From Sphaerolaimus hirsutus (taxonomy: Eukaryota; Nematoda; Chromadorea; Monhysterida; Sphaerolaimidae), in assembly GCA_964036195.1 (NCBI GenBank), contig OZ038453.1, positions 18,327,206 to 18,391,205 on the forward strand: a stretch of 64,000 nucleotides of DNA, in the 5' to 3' direction. The notes beneath the pieces were generated by a model. That model had not been told where the DNA came from. It made no database searches and saw only the letters and a list, made by a program, of their open reading frames with translations. Of this stretch, positions 30,737-44,692 are shown piece after piece (within the stretch, counting starts at the first letter, position 1; every line of letters begins with the position of its first letter). The position numbers were made by a program, and so were the translations under genes.

Positions 30737-31973
30737 GACATTTTACATGACTATTGACAGTTTGCATGACATTAGACGTTTTACAGGGCAGTTTGCACTG
30801 TGGCTTAAAAATAACAAAGGCCACAGGTCATAACTTCTTTTCAATGCACTGACGAATAACTAAAAATGAAATGCATCAGTAAAACTGTAAATCCATTTCA
30901 AACTATCAAATGGGAGGTTTCTCTTCGGGTCGGATCGACTCAAATTATTGACTAACATTGGTACGTTTTAAAACTGGCACATTTTATGTTAATGCCTTTA
31001 TATCTGAAAAATCAGAAAGAAACCACAAGAAATAAACAATACATACAAAAATACGTATTATGCATGGAATTTACTACACCATTTGACATTTTAACTGCCC
31101 ACTAGACAGTCTAACGTGGTAATTTGTTCACGAACCTGTCACAGCAATGTGTGATCAGTAGTAGCATATCACAATGCTGCAGATTGTCTCCAGGGATGAA
31201 ATTTGATTTACTAATGAAATGGCCCGTCTTTTCGGGTTACCCGAGTCACTGAACCCGAAATAACCTGTCCGATTCAAGTTTTTTGGAATTGACATTTTGC
31301 GGTACAACGAATCGGGCTGCCCGACAACAAAACCGTCGGATAATCCAAACCACATAAAAACAGCCAAGTCACGATGCACACGCACCCGATCAAATCCACC
31401 GACCCAGGACCCAAATTCAAATAGAGGGTAGCGCGCCCGACAAACGATTGAGCAGCGAAACTATGCACCATTGTCGGGCGCCTTACAAGTGCCTTACGTT
31501 TCAATTGAATCTGACCCCAGAGGGAAATCCCAGACCCCAGAAAATTCCCTGTAAAATGTCAAATGGCATGCAGAGTCAAAAATGCCCTGTAAAATGTAAA
31601 ATGTCACGCAAAGTGACAAAAGTGTCCTGTAAAGTGTCGAATGTCATGCAAAGTGTCAAAAGTCATGTAAAATGCCCTGCAAAATGGCAACTCGTTTGCA
31701 CTTTTTCAGCTTAATTTCCACGACTTTCAATGTTACGTCAACGTACCAATGTTAGTCAATAATTTGAGTCGATCCGACCCGAAGAGAAACCTCCCATTTG
31801 ATAGTTTGAGATGGATTTACAGTTTTACTGATGCATTTCATTTTTAGTTATTCGTCAGTGCATTGAGAAGAAGTTATGACCTGTGGCCTTTGTTATTTAT
31901 AAGCCACTCCCAGTGCAAACTGCCCTGTAAAACGTCTAATGTCATGCAAAGTGTCAAAAGTCATGTAAAATGC
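30737..31973. repeat. Long inverted repeat, 230-bp arms
   Basis: Arms 30737-30966 and 31741-31973 are near-identical reverse complements, for example GGGTCGGATCGACTCAAATT on the left and AATTTGAGTCGATCCGACCC on the right. They are separated by about 770 bp. The outer parts of each arm contain TGTAAAATGTCA-family sequence. Confidence 0.85.
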
Positions 31974-33451
31974 CCTGCAAAATGGCAACTCGTTTGCACT
32001 TTTCCAGCTTAATTTCCACGACTTTCAACACTTTACATCCCACTTAACATTCCGGGCCACTTAACAGGCTCTGAAACCGCCCCCAGGGAGCAGCCGGCGC
32101 ACGGGACAGCATGCCGCATAGATATATGCATGGATCAAGTCCCTTTAACAATGGGGGGGGGGCGGGCGACAAGCCACGCCCACATATTGCGTGCCGCCGA
32201 GGGCAGATTGTGTAGTTCGTGTCTTGACAGCTAGTTAGATTTGTAGAGGGGGAGATGTATGGCTGTGGGTAGAATACTTGGGTTTGAATTGGTTGGATTT
32301 GTCACCAGATTTAGTTGACGGGGGGACTTTTCGAGGGGTGGGTGTATTTCATGTCATCAATTCACAAAATGTTTTGATGGTGCTGTGTAAAAATATATAA
32401 TGATGTGTCATGAATGGTGGATATTGTTTTGGAAATAATGCTGGGGAATTAGCTTGGGCTTGGGCTTGATCTAATGATATTTATATATCACTTTTCGATA
32501 AGATAAGTGGCACATAAATAAATCCAGTGGCAAGCAAACCTATAACGTTACTGTACTTTGCTATCGATGTGAACTTTTCATATACCTAGGCACTTGTGAA
32601 ATTGGCACCAGGATGGCCAAATTTACCTGGATGATATAAATTTACCAGGATGATAAAACGTTTTATGTGTCAGACAATGCATTAAAAAAATTTAAATCCA
32701 TACATGGGTAATAATATACCAGTAAAGACGACATCCCCTCACAGCTCAGCGAAGTCAAGTAACTCAGTTCACATTTAGTTAAACACAACATTTCGTGTTA
32801 AAGCTAAAAAGTAACATTTTACTGGCTATTAAAAATACACCTTCCAATTAGGTTTTACATTTATATCGCCCACAGGGAAAAAATCAAATGTAGGTAGTTT
32901 GATTGAAAAAGCCGAAGGCTTTCGATCTCACAAACCGCATCGACGCAATTATTTCAAGTATTACGGTAGTCGCATGCTTAGAGCACCCGCTGCGCATGTG
33001 TAAATTAGCCGCCAGACTGAGCACAGCATGCATATGCATGCGCTGGGCCCAATTCCAATTGCTAGGTTTGTCAAGTGACAAGACGGGGATCGAGGAAGTT
33101 CTAGTTGATTGTTCGGTGTCAACCAGGCGCCGGCGTGTCAACTAAAATGTCAAGTGTCGTGCCAAGTTTGACAAATATCATGTGATCAAAATGAGTTAAA
33201 ATGTGAAAAAGAGAATTGTATTTACTGAAAATTTTACATTTAAAATGAGATTTTATAGTGAGTGGGATTGATATTTGATACGCGCTTCGATTTTCTTGGT
33301 TGACACATTCATTTGCAATTTTAACTTTTACGGTTTTGACACTTTCTTGACACTTGACAAAGTGTGGGATAGAATCTCGTACGCCAATATTGGCATATAT
33401 TTATTTGAGCGGTGGCTAATGCTTATGCGAAACGTGCTCAAAAAGAACATT

Positions 33452-33874
33452 TATTGGGCTGTCGGGAAAGTTCGTTCCGTCTTCCCTTGGATGGTCGGGG
33501 ATTGTGAGTTTTGAGTCGGTGTATATAAGCTGGAATTACCGCTCAACGTAAAATTCAAAAATAAAAGTTTACCGCGAACTGGATTACATAAAAGTGGATG
33601 ATAATATGTACATATCTCCTACTTTATGTTTCCAGCCGATTTTACATTGAAATTTCATCGAAAAATCGAAAACCACGGAAACGCTGGATCGTTTTGAACA
33701 TTATTGAGAGATAAATCAGCACTGCATCGACTTTTACGTAATCAATTTTGTGGTAAAAATTTATGCTTGGATAAATTCCAGCTTATATACGCCGGCTGAA
33801 TGCCCACTGATCGTCCAGGACGATCCAATTGGCGACGATCCTGAAACGGCACGAACTTTCCCGACAGACCAATA
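33452..33874. mobile_element. Mariner-like MITE, TA target site
   Basis: TTGGGCTGTCGGGAAAGTTC at 33454 is inverted at GAACTTTCCCGACAGACCAA ending 33872; about 25 of 27 terminal bases match. TA flanks both sides. Inner GTATATAAGCTGGAATT is also inverted near 33776. At 419 bp with no transposase frame it is non-autonomous. Confidence 0.85.
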
Positions 33875-36800
33875 TGTGCGACGGTGTTAGAAAGTGTGAT
33901 CGTTTCAGGCCGACGTATTTGCACACGCAAAATGTATGTTGCAAAAACACAAAATGGATTTATCAACCGTCTGTCAGCATGCACCCCGATATGAATGCAA
34001 GTGAACATTTTACTTGTAAATTTACAAAAAAATTTGTCAGTTTTATCTATTTATCCACCGAAAAAGAACAGACCCTTTTTACGCATCAAATTCACAAGCA
34101 TCAAATTCCATTAACGAACCACCCTGTACACTTGAAGCTCCAACCCAAGTAAAATATGACCAAGTGTTATATCTGCGTGTGTTTCTACAGTAGCCCCCCG
34201 ATGATTTCAAATTTACCACCGCACCCGTGAAATGCTTGAAAGCATTTCGCATCAGACACATTTCTGTGGCTGGCCGCCCCGGTTTCAGCTACTGTTTTCT
34301 ATTTTAAGCCGTGAAAGGGAATATGTTATTATTGTACTTATTCTCTCCGATTGGATGAGATTTCGGTGGCGACGTTTTTTTAAAGTGCCGTCACTTGAAG
34401 TGACGGTAAGTGCGGTGACAGCAAAATAAAGACACTTTTTTTCATCCCGATAAGAAGTGACACATTGAGCTAAAGCGTCAATTCAAAGTTGAGTGATTGA
34501 AATCTAAAATTATGTCCAAATTCAAGGATGAAAAAAGCGACAAGGTGAGTAGGTAAACGTAAAATCAGAATTTTTACTCAAACAAAACATATCACTGAGT
34601 ACTTTTTTCGATTTTGTACCCAGGAAAAAGTAAAAGTAAGTAAAAGTAAAAGTGAGAGTTGTCACTTTACCTACCCTTGTAACTTCGATTACTTCTGCTG
34701 CCATTTTCGCAACAGTTTCAATTTGTCTGAGCCATTTTTACGATCTGTGCGACCCATAAATTTTTCTGAAATACGTTTTCTGCACGCGCGTACGTTAAAT
34801 AAGTACGCGTAAAAATGAGTACAGGTATTTTTTCCATGGGAAACGTAAACGTATTCACTCAGTACTCGAGTATACGTATTTTTCGAATAAACGTAAATAC
34901 GTTCGAACAACTATGCACTTAACGTGCATCCTGTCACTTCTCACAGCACTTAGCACTTTCCATGTCACTTTGCCACTTGCAAAATCAGCGCCAGCTCAGC
35001 GGGCACATCAAAGCCGAGCTTTCAAGCCGGACCGGTGCACTTTTTATCCCATTTGTTCCCCATAGCGCAAAAACACAACATATTGAGCGGGGGGGGGGGG
35101 TGTAAGCTGAATAATGGCTCTGGATTTTATTCCAGCCCGGCCGGCTAGACACCAAATGGAAATTGTTTGTTTCAAACGGCAATTAAGGTCGCCGCAATGA
35201 CCCATTTGCACCGGGGCTGGAAGGGGGACGATTGTTTGATCAAATTGTGAACATTGAGGGGGAATTTGTTTGATTAGCGACATTTTTGGAGGGCTGTGGT
35301 ATTTTTGTGATTGATTTTTGGGGGAATTTTCAGTTTTATACGATTGAACTTGATTTTTAATTGTGTATTTTCTTTTTTGTTTAAAAAAATTATTTTCTGT
35401 GTTTGTGGTTTACTAAAAAAATTTTGTAGAAAGTCCAATTTTACTCACATAATTTACAAAATTATATTCAACTTATCACTCGAGTTTCCTGAATTATATT
35501 ACCAGCTTCTAATCGATTAACATTTCATCACTATTAATTATTCACAATTTGGCAACCCAACGAATATAGAACAAATTTCCCCCAATGCAAAATGCCTGTC
35601 GGAAAGCGCTTTATACAGAGCAATTTCTATTGAACACACCTCCATCAGAAGAGTAGCATGCTTTCGGCACGAAACAGGTTACCGTAATCTGGGGAAATAA
35701 TGCCCCATGGGACAATGCTACATAAATTTTGGTGCAGTTTATGTGAATATGTAAATGAAAGAATGATGTGTGATATTACTGACAAAATAGTCAATGATAA
35801 TTTATTTCATCGACTTGTATCTCTGACCAAAAAGTTTCACTACAATTTTGTCATTCACTTGTCAGTAACAATTTATAAGTTCCTGATGTAAATGTAGATA
35901 ATTTAATATTAGAAGTTAGAAGAAAATTAAATAGAACATGAGTGATAAATATGCAATTGTGTAAATAAACTATCTTATTTATAATACACATTTCCTTCTC
36001 TCCCAATTACATCAAATTTTGGTCTGTCTATTTTTGTGCACACAAATAATTCCCACAAAAAAACAACCCCCAAATAGTTCCCCAATACACACAGAAAAAC
36101 ACCATGCGCTTCTATTCAAGCAGTCACCCTAAACCATATCAAGCCTACCATAATCCCGCATGGAACATTTGCCAAACGCTACCAATATGTATTTAGGTGC
36201 TTAGCATGGCGCCCTAATCCCATAAAGCTGTTTGTATTGTTGTAAATCTTTTTGCACGCTTAGCGGCACCAATAAAAGGATACATGGGGGACAAATGTGA
36301 TGTGTCCTAGTTTTTGCAGGGGTGATCTATTTTTTTCACAGTTTTGGTGTGAGAATTTCTTTTTTGGTTGATTTTAATGTTGCTATGGGGGTTGCGTGGA
36401 AATAAATTCAGTAAATATAAAATGTACTGGAAGATTATGGTAAATATCTGTCATCTGAATTAGGTTTGTGCCAGCTGTGCAAATTTTGGATGCTATATTT
36501 TACCATTTTCATTGCTCAGAACAATGGATGTGTGCTCAATCCCCGACTCTATAAATATATTGTCCCGTCAAATCACAAATTTCAGAAGGTAAAACCAGAT
36601 AAGTAAATTTCAGGTGTCCGTAAACTTGGAAGTTGAAAATTTGATTGAAATTTGTAATTTAACAGCGCACTTGGCAGTATGCCAAACTAATTCCAGACAG
36701 GTAAATATCCATGCAGCTTATCACGTCAATATTGAAACAAGTTTTCACGTTATTTCATCTGAAACGGTTAACAGACGCGGTTACATTGAAAGTAAAATAC

Positions 36801-37481
36801 TCACGTTTTATATTCAAGAATGCGTAAAAATAAAAAAAAGAAGCTTTGATGTGGACCGAAAATTGTTAAGAAAAGAAACTGTGCCATCTGATTCACAAAC
36901 GGAAAAGTCTGAAAGGGGAAAAAAGTGAAAAATATCATCAATTCGTAGACGTAAAAAGTTTCCATTGAACTTGGACGAACTTCAACGGCGTTCCCACATT
37001 AAATTGCGCCGAAAAACCCAATTTCAATTTAAAATAAAATATGAATCATAAAATGTGATGAAACTGGGGCTTCCGTTATATTTACCTATTTTCATTTTCA
37101 CTGCAACTTTTTTTTGCACATTTACAGCCAAAAAATAACATACGACTCCCCGGGGACGTTTTTTGCGCCTTTCGAAAACGAAATCGCATCATGAAATTTT
37201 CGTGAAATTTTTTAGTTTGTTGAAAAAAATTGATCGATGCACGGAGCGCATGAAATGTCGTTTTTTTGGCGATTTGTTTACCTTGTGACGGCGTTTTCGA
37301 TTTCCAAAAATAACGGTTTACCACCGGAAATTCGTAAATGTGTATTTATTTAGACATCGAAATATGTCTTTTTTTCTGAAAGCATGCCAACATCGTAGAT
37401 TCACGACAACAAATCACAAATTTTTGATGACTTTCAGTGTGTTTTGTTGTTAAATTAATCGTGTTTGGGCAGCCCAACTTT
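33875..37481. other. Intergenic, no supported gene
   Basis: The sequence is A+T-rich with one further element of the AGTTGTTAAAA family near 34545-34914, inside a diverged CACTTGTCACTT-type repeat. A 104-codon frame at 36614-36928 is unrecognised, and I do not call it. Confidence 0.45.
34545..34914. repeat. AGTTGTTAAAA-family element, diverged
   Basis: The right end AACGTAAATACGTTCGAACA followed by ACTATG matches the copies at 4479 and 38172. The left end is eroded and no duplication is seen. Confidence 0.55.
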
Positions 37482-37708
37482 ATGGACCCACACACACTAG
37501 TTGACATCAAAATTTGTGTCAACTAAATTAAACTACATTTTGATGAATTATGTGATTTCAACTTTCCTATGTGATTGCGCATAGTTACTTTTATATCGTG
37601 ACAGTTTATTAGTTTCTGTTAAGTGTAACGTCTAGAATTTTTTTTGTTTTATTGAGTTGACATTCAGTTGACAGTCGAACTTGCGATGTCAACTAGGGTG
37701 TGGGCCAA
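37482..37708. mobile_element. Hairpin MITE, CACACACTAGTTGACA family
   Basis: GACCCACACACACTAGTTGA is inverted at GATGTCAACTAGGGTGTGGG. The interior resembles the copies at 23346 and 50412. Confidence 0.8.
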
Positions 37709-38163
37709 AAGTAACGAAAAGTAGTCATACGCGTCGCTTCAGATAACCAAATAATCTCCTGATTAGAAACCAGCAGTGCAACAGACAAGGTGACTCGCGA
37801 AGTGGCCAGTTTCCGACAGTGTTCCAAACTTCCAGTAAACTACATTCAAGGATTCTGAAACTTTAATTGTAACTTGATAGGACACGTAATTTGGAAACAC
37901 ATTAAATCGATCATTGTAAATTTATTTCCCAAAGATTTCCATCAACCCACCCAAAAAACCTTGTCAACCCCATTGAATTCAATCACACCAAAATCACTTT
38001 TTCACACTTTGCGTTCGCACTTTTCGCTATAGCTGCTACGGTACTTAATTTAAGCTACCATAATCCCCGATGCAAAAAGCCCGTCAAACCGACAAAATTG
38101 GCGAAATTAATAAAATATTCATTCGCGACGGGTCGGGCGATAAAGCGCAGGGGCACCAGGCGC

Positions 38164-38679
38164 CAAAGCCCCAGTGTTGTTAAAAGTACTGCACTTTTTC
38201 GAAAGTAAACGTAAACGTAAAGTATTTTGATTTTACTCACAGGTGAGTACAGAAAGCGTCAAGTATTTTTTTAACTTTTACTCATGAGTAAACGTGAGTG
38301 AATTACTTTTGTCCCAGGAAAACGTACCAGTGGGTATTTTTTAGAAAGTTTGCCCCAATTTTCGCTCAAAATCACTAATTTTCAAACTTTTTCACCATCA
38401 AATTCACGAGTTAATGTGTTTTTGCTTATTTCTATGCAATTTTTTATATTTTGTCCCTATTTTTAGCTTTTCTTTCCTTTTTTTGCCTTTATGCCTTGTA
38501 AAAGCCTATAGCAAAGCCCATTTGAAATACGTTTTCTGTACTCGCGTACTTTCCAAAAGTACGCAAGTAAGTGAGTACCGGTATTTTTTTGGGAGGAAAC
38601 GAAATCGTATTTACGCAGTACTCGAGTATCCGTATTTATCGAGTAAACGTAAATACGTTTTAACAACTATGCAAAGCCC
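38164..38679. mobile_element. hAT-like hairpin MITE with 8-bp TSD (CAAAGCCC)
   Basis: The element 38172-38671 starts CAGTGTTGTTAAAAGTACTG and ends TTTTAACAACTATG. CAAAGCCC occurs on both sides (38164-38171 and 38672-38679). It belongs to the same family as 4479-4998, with AACGTA-word arms. Confidence 0.88.
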
Positions 38680-39141
38680 TACCTACGTATTTATAGATGA
38701 TGGCACTTTCATAAATTATTCATAAAGTGCAGCTAGGTTCCCGGGCACTTATGTCTTTATACCGTAAAGTGACAAATGTTTGAAAGCTTAAAAGGGGCGG
38801 CTTAAAGCCACCTGACTTTAAATACACTACTGATCTTGGGGGCCAGATCATTTTATTTTAGATGCATGGGAAGAAAGTTTATTATTCATTGATTCATTCC
38901 GATCAAGACCATCTTGGATCGGGCAGCATATTATATAATTACGAATACAAGGAATCGTCGGGCTGCCCGACAAAGCGGGATGCCCGGCTTATTTCATCAA
39001 TTACGATGTTGTGCTTATGGAAAACTTGAACACCCAAATTGTGTGGAATTCAAATCGTCGCCGATCGTCGACGATCAAATCGTGAAATCGCTTACAATTT
39101 TACTGAATTCGGGTACCCGACGGTAAATTCAGATTGGGAGC

Positions 39142-39287
39142 AGTCCCAAACCGTGGAAAACGCCCTGTAAAATGGCAAATGTCATGAAACGCGTTTGCCA
39201 TTTTGCGGAGCATTTTACATGACTTTTGACAATTTGCATGACATTTCACATTTTACAAATCATTTTACAGGGTCAAGGACTGGCACC
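39142..39287. mobile_element. Palindromic TGTAAAATGTCA MITE
   Basis: GGAGCAGTCCCAAACCGTGG mirrors GGTCAAGGACTGGCACCGGG, with inverse TGTAAAATGGCAAATGTCAT arms. Confidence 0.7.
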
Positions 39288-42200
39288 GGGCCAATTTAAT
39301 ATCGCCTTAGCCCCAGGATCGAAAAACCGTGATAAATCGTTACACGTAAAAGCGGCCAATCCCAAAGCACGCATTATGCAACCCTTACGCATCTGTAAAC
39401 ACAAAATACAGGTGTGCACATACCTGTATGCACACGTACAGTTCTATAGGTAAATATATAAGCATTCCTGGCGCATAAGCAGTCATGCAAACATTACCTG
39501 GGCGGCTTACATCAAAGGCAAAATGTATATGTCGGAATCAAGCATTCGTGCGTGGGAACAAATCTTATGCCACCAATTTGCATATATCGTTTGCAAATGC
39601 ATTTTTACAGAAGCTAGATGCCGACATTTTCTTAGGTTCTTGGTGGATTTTTTTTCTGGGGACTTTTTTGAAAAATTTTTTTGTAGAGCGGCAGATGTGG
39701 AGGTGATGTATTTTTTTGCGTGACATTTTTTCGCCGCGATGTTTAGTTTGGAATGTTAAATTTGAGTTTAGTATTCTTATAAAATATTTGAATTTGTACC
39801 CTTATATCACGTTCGAAATAAAGTGTCTTTTTCCACTTCTACGTTCAGGTATTTATATTACCAGAAAAATTGCACATTTTGCAACAAACCAAATCTGATT
39901 TGATAGGGATCTAACACGCGTGAACGCAGAAAATAAATAAATTGATTGGCATCGAATTTCAATGAAGTGCCGACTTCACGAATAATCCGATCATTTTACA
40001 AGCCAATTGTAAAAGCAGCCGATAACTATCTTCCAAAAACACGTTGCAGATGTATGTATGCATGAAAATACTGAATTTTTTTTCCAGATACCTAAGTAGA
40101 AATATGAATATAGACGCTGTCTCAAAATTGAAACATGCAAAATACGACCATTATCCTGATTAACCCCTTCTATTACACACATTACGGTAGACATTCAACA
40201 ATGGCGAAAATTACAAATCACGCATGAGCGTGTAGAACACATGCAAACCACACGCTGTGTTTCATGGGACAACACCTAGGGGGTGACCCAGATAAATACA
40301 GAATATTTTGAATTTAAATCGGGATTTTGGGGTTTAATCGAGGCTGGTACTAATTTGACATTTGATAAGTGATCAGTTGAGTTATCAGTGACATGTAGAC
40401 TTATTAGTGACAAGTAAATTTATGAACGAAAATACTTGTCACTTGTCTTACCAGTTATGACTTCACTTATTGACCATCACATTTGATAGCTGCACTATTT
40501 ACCTATTTACCTTCAATGTTACATTTCGCCTAGGATGTTCCTGTGCCATTCCTTCCAGACCGTATAAAATTTCATGGCAAAACTGTTGGTTGGCCAAAGT
40601 AGGATAGTTAAGTAAGGTAAATACAAAAAAAAATATACTAGAAAGAGAGAGCAACTCAAAAAGTATTGATGACTAGAACTGCACTATAATTTTTTACATT
40701 ATTACTCCTTTCCATTTTCTTTGTAAAGATTCAATCTTTTTCCAAGATTTCACAAGCCCAACCACTGGCAAAAATTTCGAAATAAAATGACCCACCCTGT
40801 AGCCGAAAATATCAAAGCGCAAATTGGCTACAGGCACGCATGGATTCAGAATTCATATTCGGGATTTGTAGTGGACAGCGGTCACTCAAAATGTCCACTC
40901 GAAAATGGGAAATTGCCCGCTTTGTTCCCACACTCCCAATGGCAGATCGGGCGATTTTGGCGCGAAAATGGCGCTGGGCGTTGGCGTTTTTAATAGCGTT
41001 AAAATTGTGATCAAATGTCACTTTTTTTAAACGATGATATTTATCACGTTATTTAAAAAAGATGTTGGTAATGCATATTTGAATGGATTGATTAAACTCT
41101 ATCCACTACACAAAAACCAGGGACCATTCCCGCACCCTGTAATGTCATGCAAAATGCCATAGACCCAGGACACCAATCACATAGGTCATAATCAACGCCA
41201 AAAAACCATGGCACTGGCGCCATTGCCACGCCAAAATGCCACGCACACGGCAGCCATGCAAAATGTCACTCGGTCACACAGACAAACTAATAATCAAATC
41301 CACGATTGGTTTCATCTTGTTCCGGTCATTGGATTTCTGCTCTCACGGCGCCCCAAAATCGCAAGTCGCAAATGCTGTGTTATAGTTCACATGTAAGTAT
41401 CCACTCTGAAGTACTTTATTTACACATTGGGAAGTGTGAAGAGTGAGGGGGTGATAGTTTTGCTTGTGAAGGGGGTCGGTTTGTACTTTGTTTGTAAATG
41501 TATTAGATGTTTAAGTCTATTAAGTTGGTGATGAATGTGAATGTCAAGTTAAACGTGGGCAGTCAAGTGACAGTAAATTGTCAAGTGACAAACATCACGC
41601 TGTGCAAATTCTGAGTAAACTTGTCACTCTAAACACAACTTGTCACATTATTTCACACTTGTCAAGCACCAACGCCAGTGTTTCAAATCGACTCAAAATC
41701 GACCCAAAAAGCACGTGCATTGTGGGCCAAAAGTGCACCTGTAGCCGTAGCTTCACGGTCGAATAGCGCAGCTGTGTTTATTGCGTGTGTCACATGTCAG
41801 CAATCATCGATTGTCGATAGATCGATCGATTATCGATCATCCGTGAATTTGTACGTGGAAGTGGCTCAGCGGATATATCGACGTACATGTATATTTATAT
41901 ACATTGCGATGCAATGCAGATTTTCACACGAGATACGGAATGTCAGTGCAAATAAAGTAGTCTAATAAATAATGGACACATATGCATGAAACAATGGAAA
42001 TGGATGTATTTATGTACAGATGTACACAAATGGTAATGGATGTTCAACATATTTGGGACAGGGCATCATTACATGGGTCACAGTATTTATGTAAACTGTA
42101 GCTAATTACAGCATGCAAATGTAACCCGTGTAATTTGTGTGAAGTTTTTTGGTGAATGTTTTCAAAGTGAAAGTAAAGCTGGGGGGGGGGGGGGGGGTTT

Positions 42201-43533
42201 GGGAAATAGACAAATCGAGGGCGAAAGTTATTGCCCTGTAGATACAAAGCAGTTATTTCATATTTAGGCCCTACAAACCATTCAATGGTCCCTGCATTTA
42301 CCCCACCGGAAACGATGTAAAATACCTATCCATCGGTATATTTGAATTAAACCCTCCAAAATTTCAGAGACAACTTTCCACTACAAAACGAAATTAGGTA
42401 TTCACATTCGGAAAAGTATGGTAAACTTCCATGTACTCCACCTTAAACAAACTAATAAAAAGTACGCAATAATTAGATCCGGGTGCCTAGCAAACAGTGC
42501 AGCCCACGCACAATTACGAGGGACAATTAAAAAATGTCCCGCTCATTAGCAATTGATTACAGGTATGTATTTAGTGTACATATATACCCCATACTTACCC
42601 AACCGTGTAACTAATATTTATTTTATTATATCATCCCACAATAAACTAAATACGCAGCGTGAAAATGTCAATAACTCAGCGGGTAGCCTACTATTCCAAT
42701 CTGAGAAACTACAGGTAATGACATTGCAATTTTGCATTCTTGCCACAGCGGAACAAGGTATTTCCCAGGGGTGATACTTTGGGTGGGTATCAGAAAGTAC
42801 CGTGGAGTTTTGAATAGAACCCCTGGGGAGCTTTTTATTGCCGGGAGTTTTGAGTGAGGATTTGTTTGAGGGGGTGGGATTTTTTTGTTGGCATATTTTT
42901 TGATAGGATTTTTTGCAATGATATTTTAATGCAATAAATTAATGAACTAGGGATTGTCAGATGCGCTTGCTTAACTTCCCCATTTCTGCTAGCTATGTAT
43001 CCCTCCGAAGGAGCGATTTACATCTATCTGAACCCCCGCAGGGGTCCAAATTCACTAAACCCCTGCCCATCATTCACAAGATTACTGTATCCCGAAAACC
43101 GGTGCCCACCCGCAAAGATGGCCAATAAAATTAATGGGATTTTTGGCGCATGCGCGCCAGCCCAAAAATTCCATTACCCAATGGTTTTCCCACGTGTTTC
43201 AGCTAATGCCCCACTAATTTACATACCATATTTGATCGTTTTGTCAACTGAAGGTTGACTGATCCCAAGTTTACGAAATTTGGGGGGGGGGGTGAATTTT
43301 GTTGTTGATAAATGAGGGAATTATGCGTGTTTGGATGACTAATTGAGGGGGGGGGGTAAATTGAATTTTGAATAAATGTGAAATGATGAATTTTAACGGG
43401 AACAGAGAGAGATAGCGGGTAGGGAAATTTTAAATCGAAATGTAACTGAAAGTAAAAAGGGCACTCGAATAAAAAAAATAGATAGGAAGAAAAAATAGAC
43501 CGCAGCTGAACGAAAATCTAAAATCAGAGTAAA
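39288..43533. other. Intergenic, no supported gene
   Basis: Unique A+T-rich DNA, a diverged CACTTGTCACTT hairpin near 40350-40480, an 18-base G run at 42181, and a fragment of the CAGGGGTC family near 42766-43075. No exon-like frames are seen. Confidence 0.45.
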
Positions 43534-43869
43534 TACCGTATATCCTTGAATAAGACCTCCCCTTGAATTACTCCCCCATGTTGGCCGAATGAGGAAAAAA
43601 ATAACTCGTCCACTTGAAAAACCCCGCTCTATGTATTTGGTATGTTTATCCGCAATGTGTATTTGAATGATTCAGATGCTGAAGAAAATTTTTAGAATGA
43701 ATACCTTCTTTTTGTTGTTGTTTAACTGTAAAATTCCTAGATTACACGAGTTGATGCAATGCATTCATACAATGACTAAAGTGAAAGTTCTGAGGAAAAA
43801 AATAACTCCCCCTCCAAAACTTCTGACGAAATAACAACTCCCCTGGGGTATAAGGATATAAATACGGTA
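43534..43869. mobile_element. TA-flanked TACCGTATTT MITE
   Basis: It starts TACCGTATATCCTTGAATAA and ends with inverse (TAAGGATATAAATACGGTA). The interior has blocks of AACTCCCCC. Confidence 0.8.
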
Positions 43870-44109
43870 GGTAAAAAACCTACACCACATGAACCAAGAG
43901 AGCAGGCAAAAAGAGCAGAACCAAAAGAAACGTAGCAAACTAAAATAGCACCTATGCCCACCCAAAATAACCCACCAACAAAGCGGCCTGGATATTGCTG
44001 GGACCCACAGTCAAAAGTTCCTCGAACGCGGAAAATAACCAAAAATGACCCTCGCAAAGCTTAAAAACGGGTGTTAGGTAGTTAGGTAACTGTTCAAAGT
44101 CAAAATAAC

Positions 44110-44408
44110 TACCGTATTTGCCTGAACAATTCTCACGTCGAATAATCCCACCATTCACGAAAGATGAGTGAGGAAAAAAATAATTCACCCCCCCCCTTGA
44201 ATAATTCCCCCCTTAAGGCATGATAGGTATGATGAATTGGACAAAAATGGCACGTTTATCTGCCAATAAAACATATTTTATGGAACAAGTTGATATAATC
44301 ATGCCTGAAAGTTATGACGAAATAATAATCCCCCCATCGAATAGTTCCCCCCTCAAAAAGTCTGATGACAAAATAATTCCCTGGGGTATTATTCGAGCAA
44401 ATACGGTA
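44110..44408. mobile_element. TA-flanked TACCGTATTT MITE
   Basis: It starts TACCGTATTTGCCTGAACAA and ends ATTATTCGAGCAAATACGGTA (one base shortened inside). AATAATTCCCCC blocks recur. Confidence 0.8.
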
Positions 44409-44692
44409 TCTCACCTTTGGTTTAACTAGTTTTGAAAAAGACGGCAGTTTGCAGTGCAAAAATATGCATTCATTTAAATTAGGTCAGCGACGGCGACAGC
44501 TTCATATTTATATTTTTTACAAATATTTTTTCAAATTAAAAGTGTACACGATAAAAATACGTAATAAGATGTCAGAACGGTATCAGGGAAGAATTGCGAC
44601 TATCATTTATGAGAGCACAAGATGAAAAATCAATGTTCAGGGACGAAATTTAATAACGACAACGTTTTTCGGGCAGTCCGATTCATTGTAAA

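Larger units (their letters stand above)
25305..33453. other. Intergenic, no supported gene
   Basis: Unique A+T-rich DNA alternates with TGTAAAATGTCA-family copies (26930-27080, 27945-28115, 29437-29685, 31510-31700) and the long inverted repeat described below. Open frames are at most about 100 codons and unrecognised. It probably includes SoxB 3' regulatory DNA, which cannot be localised here. Confidence 0.45.

Noticed and set aside
33454-33872. Mariner transposase gene
   Set aside because: Only the terminal repeats are present; no frame in the 419 bp shows transposase motifs.
36614-36928. 104-codon open frame on +
   Set aside because: It is unrecognised and A+T-rich, with no splice or regulatory context.
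43765-44188. Overlapping - strand open frames of 66-93 codons
   Set aside because: They lie across MITE ends and C-rich blocks and have no coding features.
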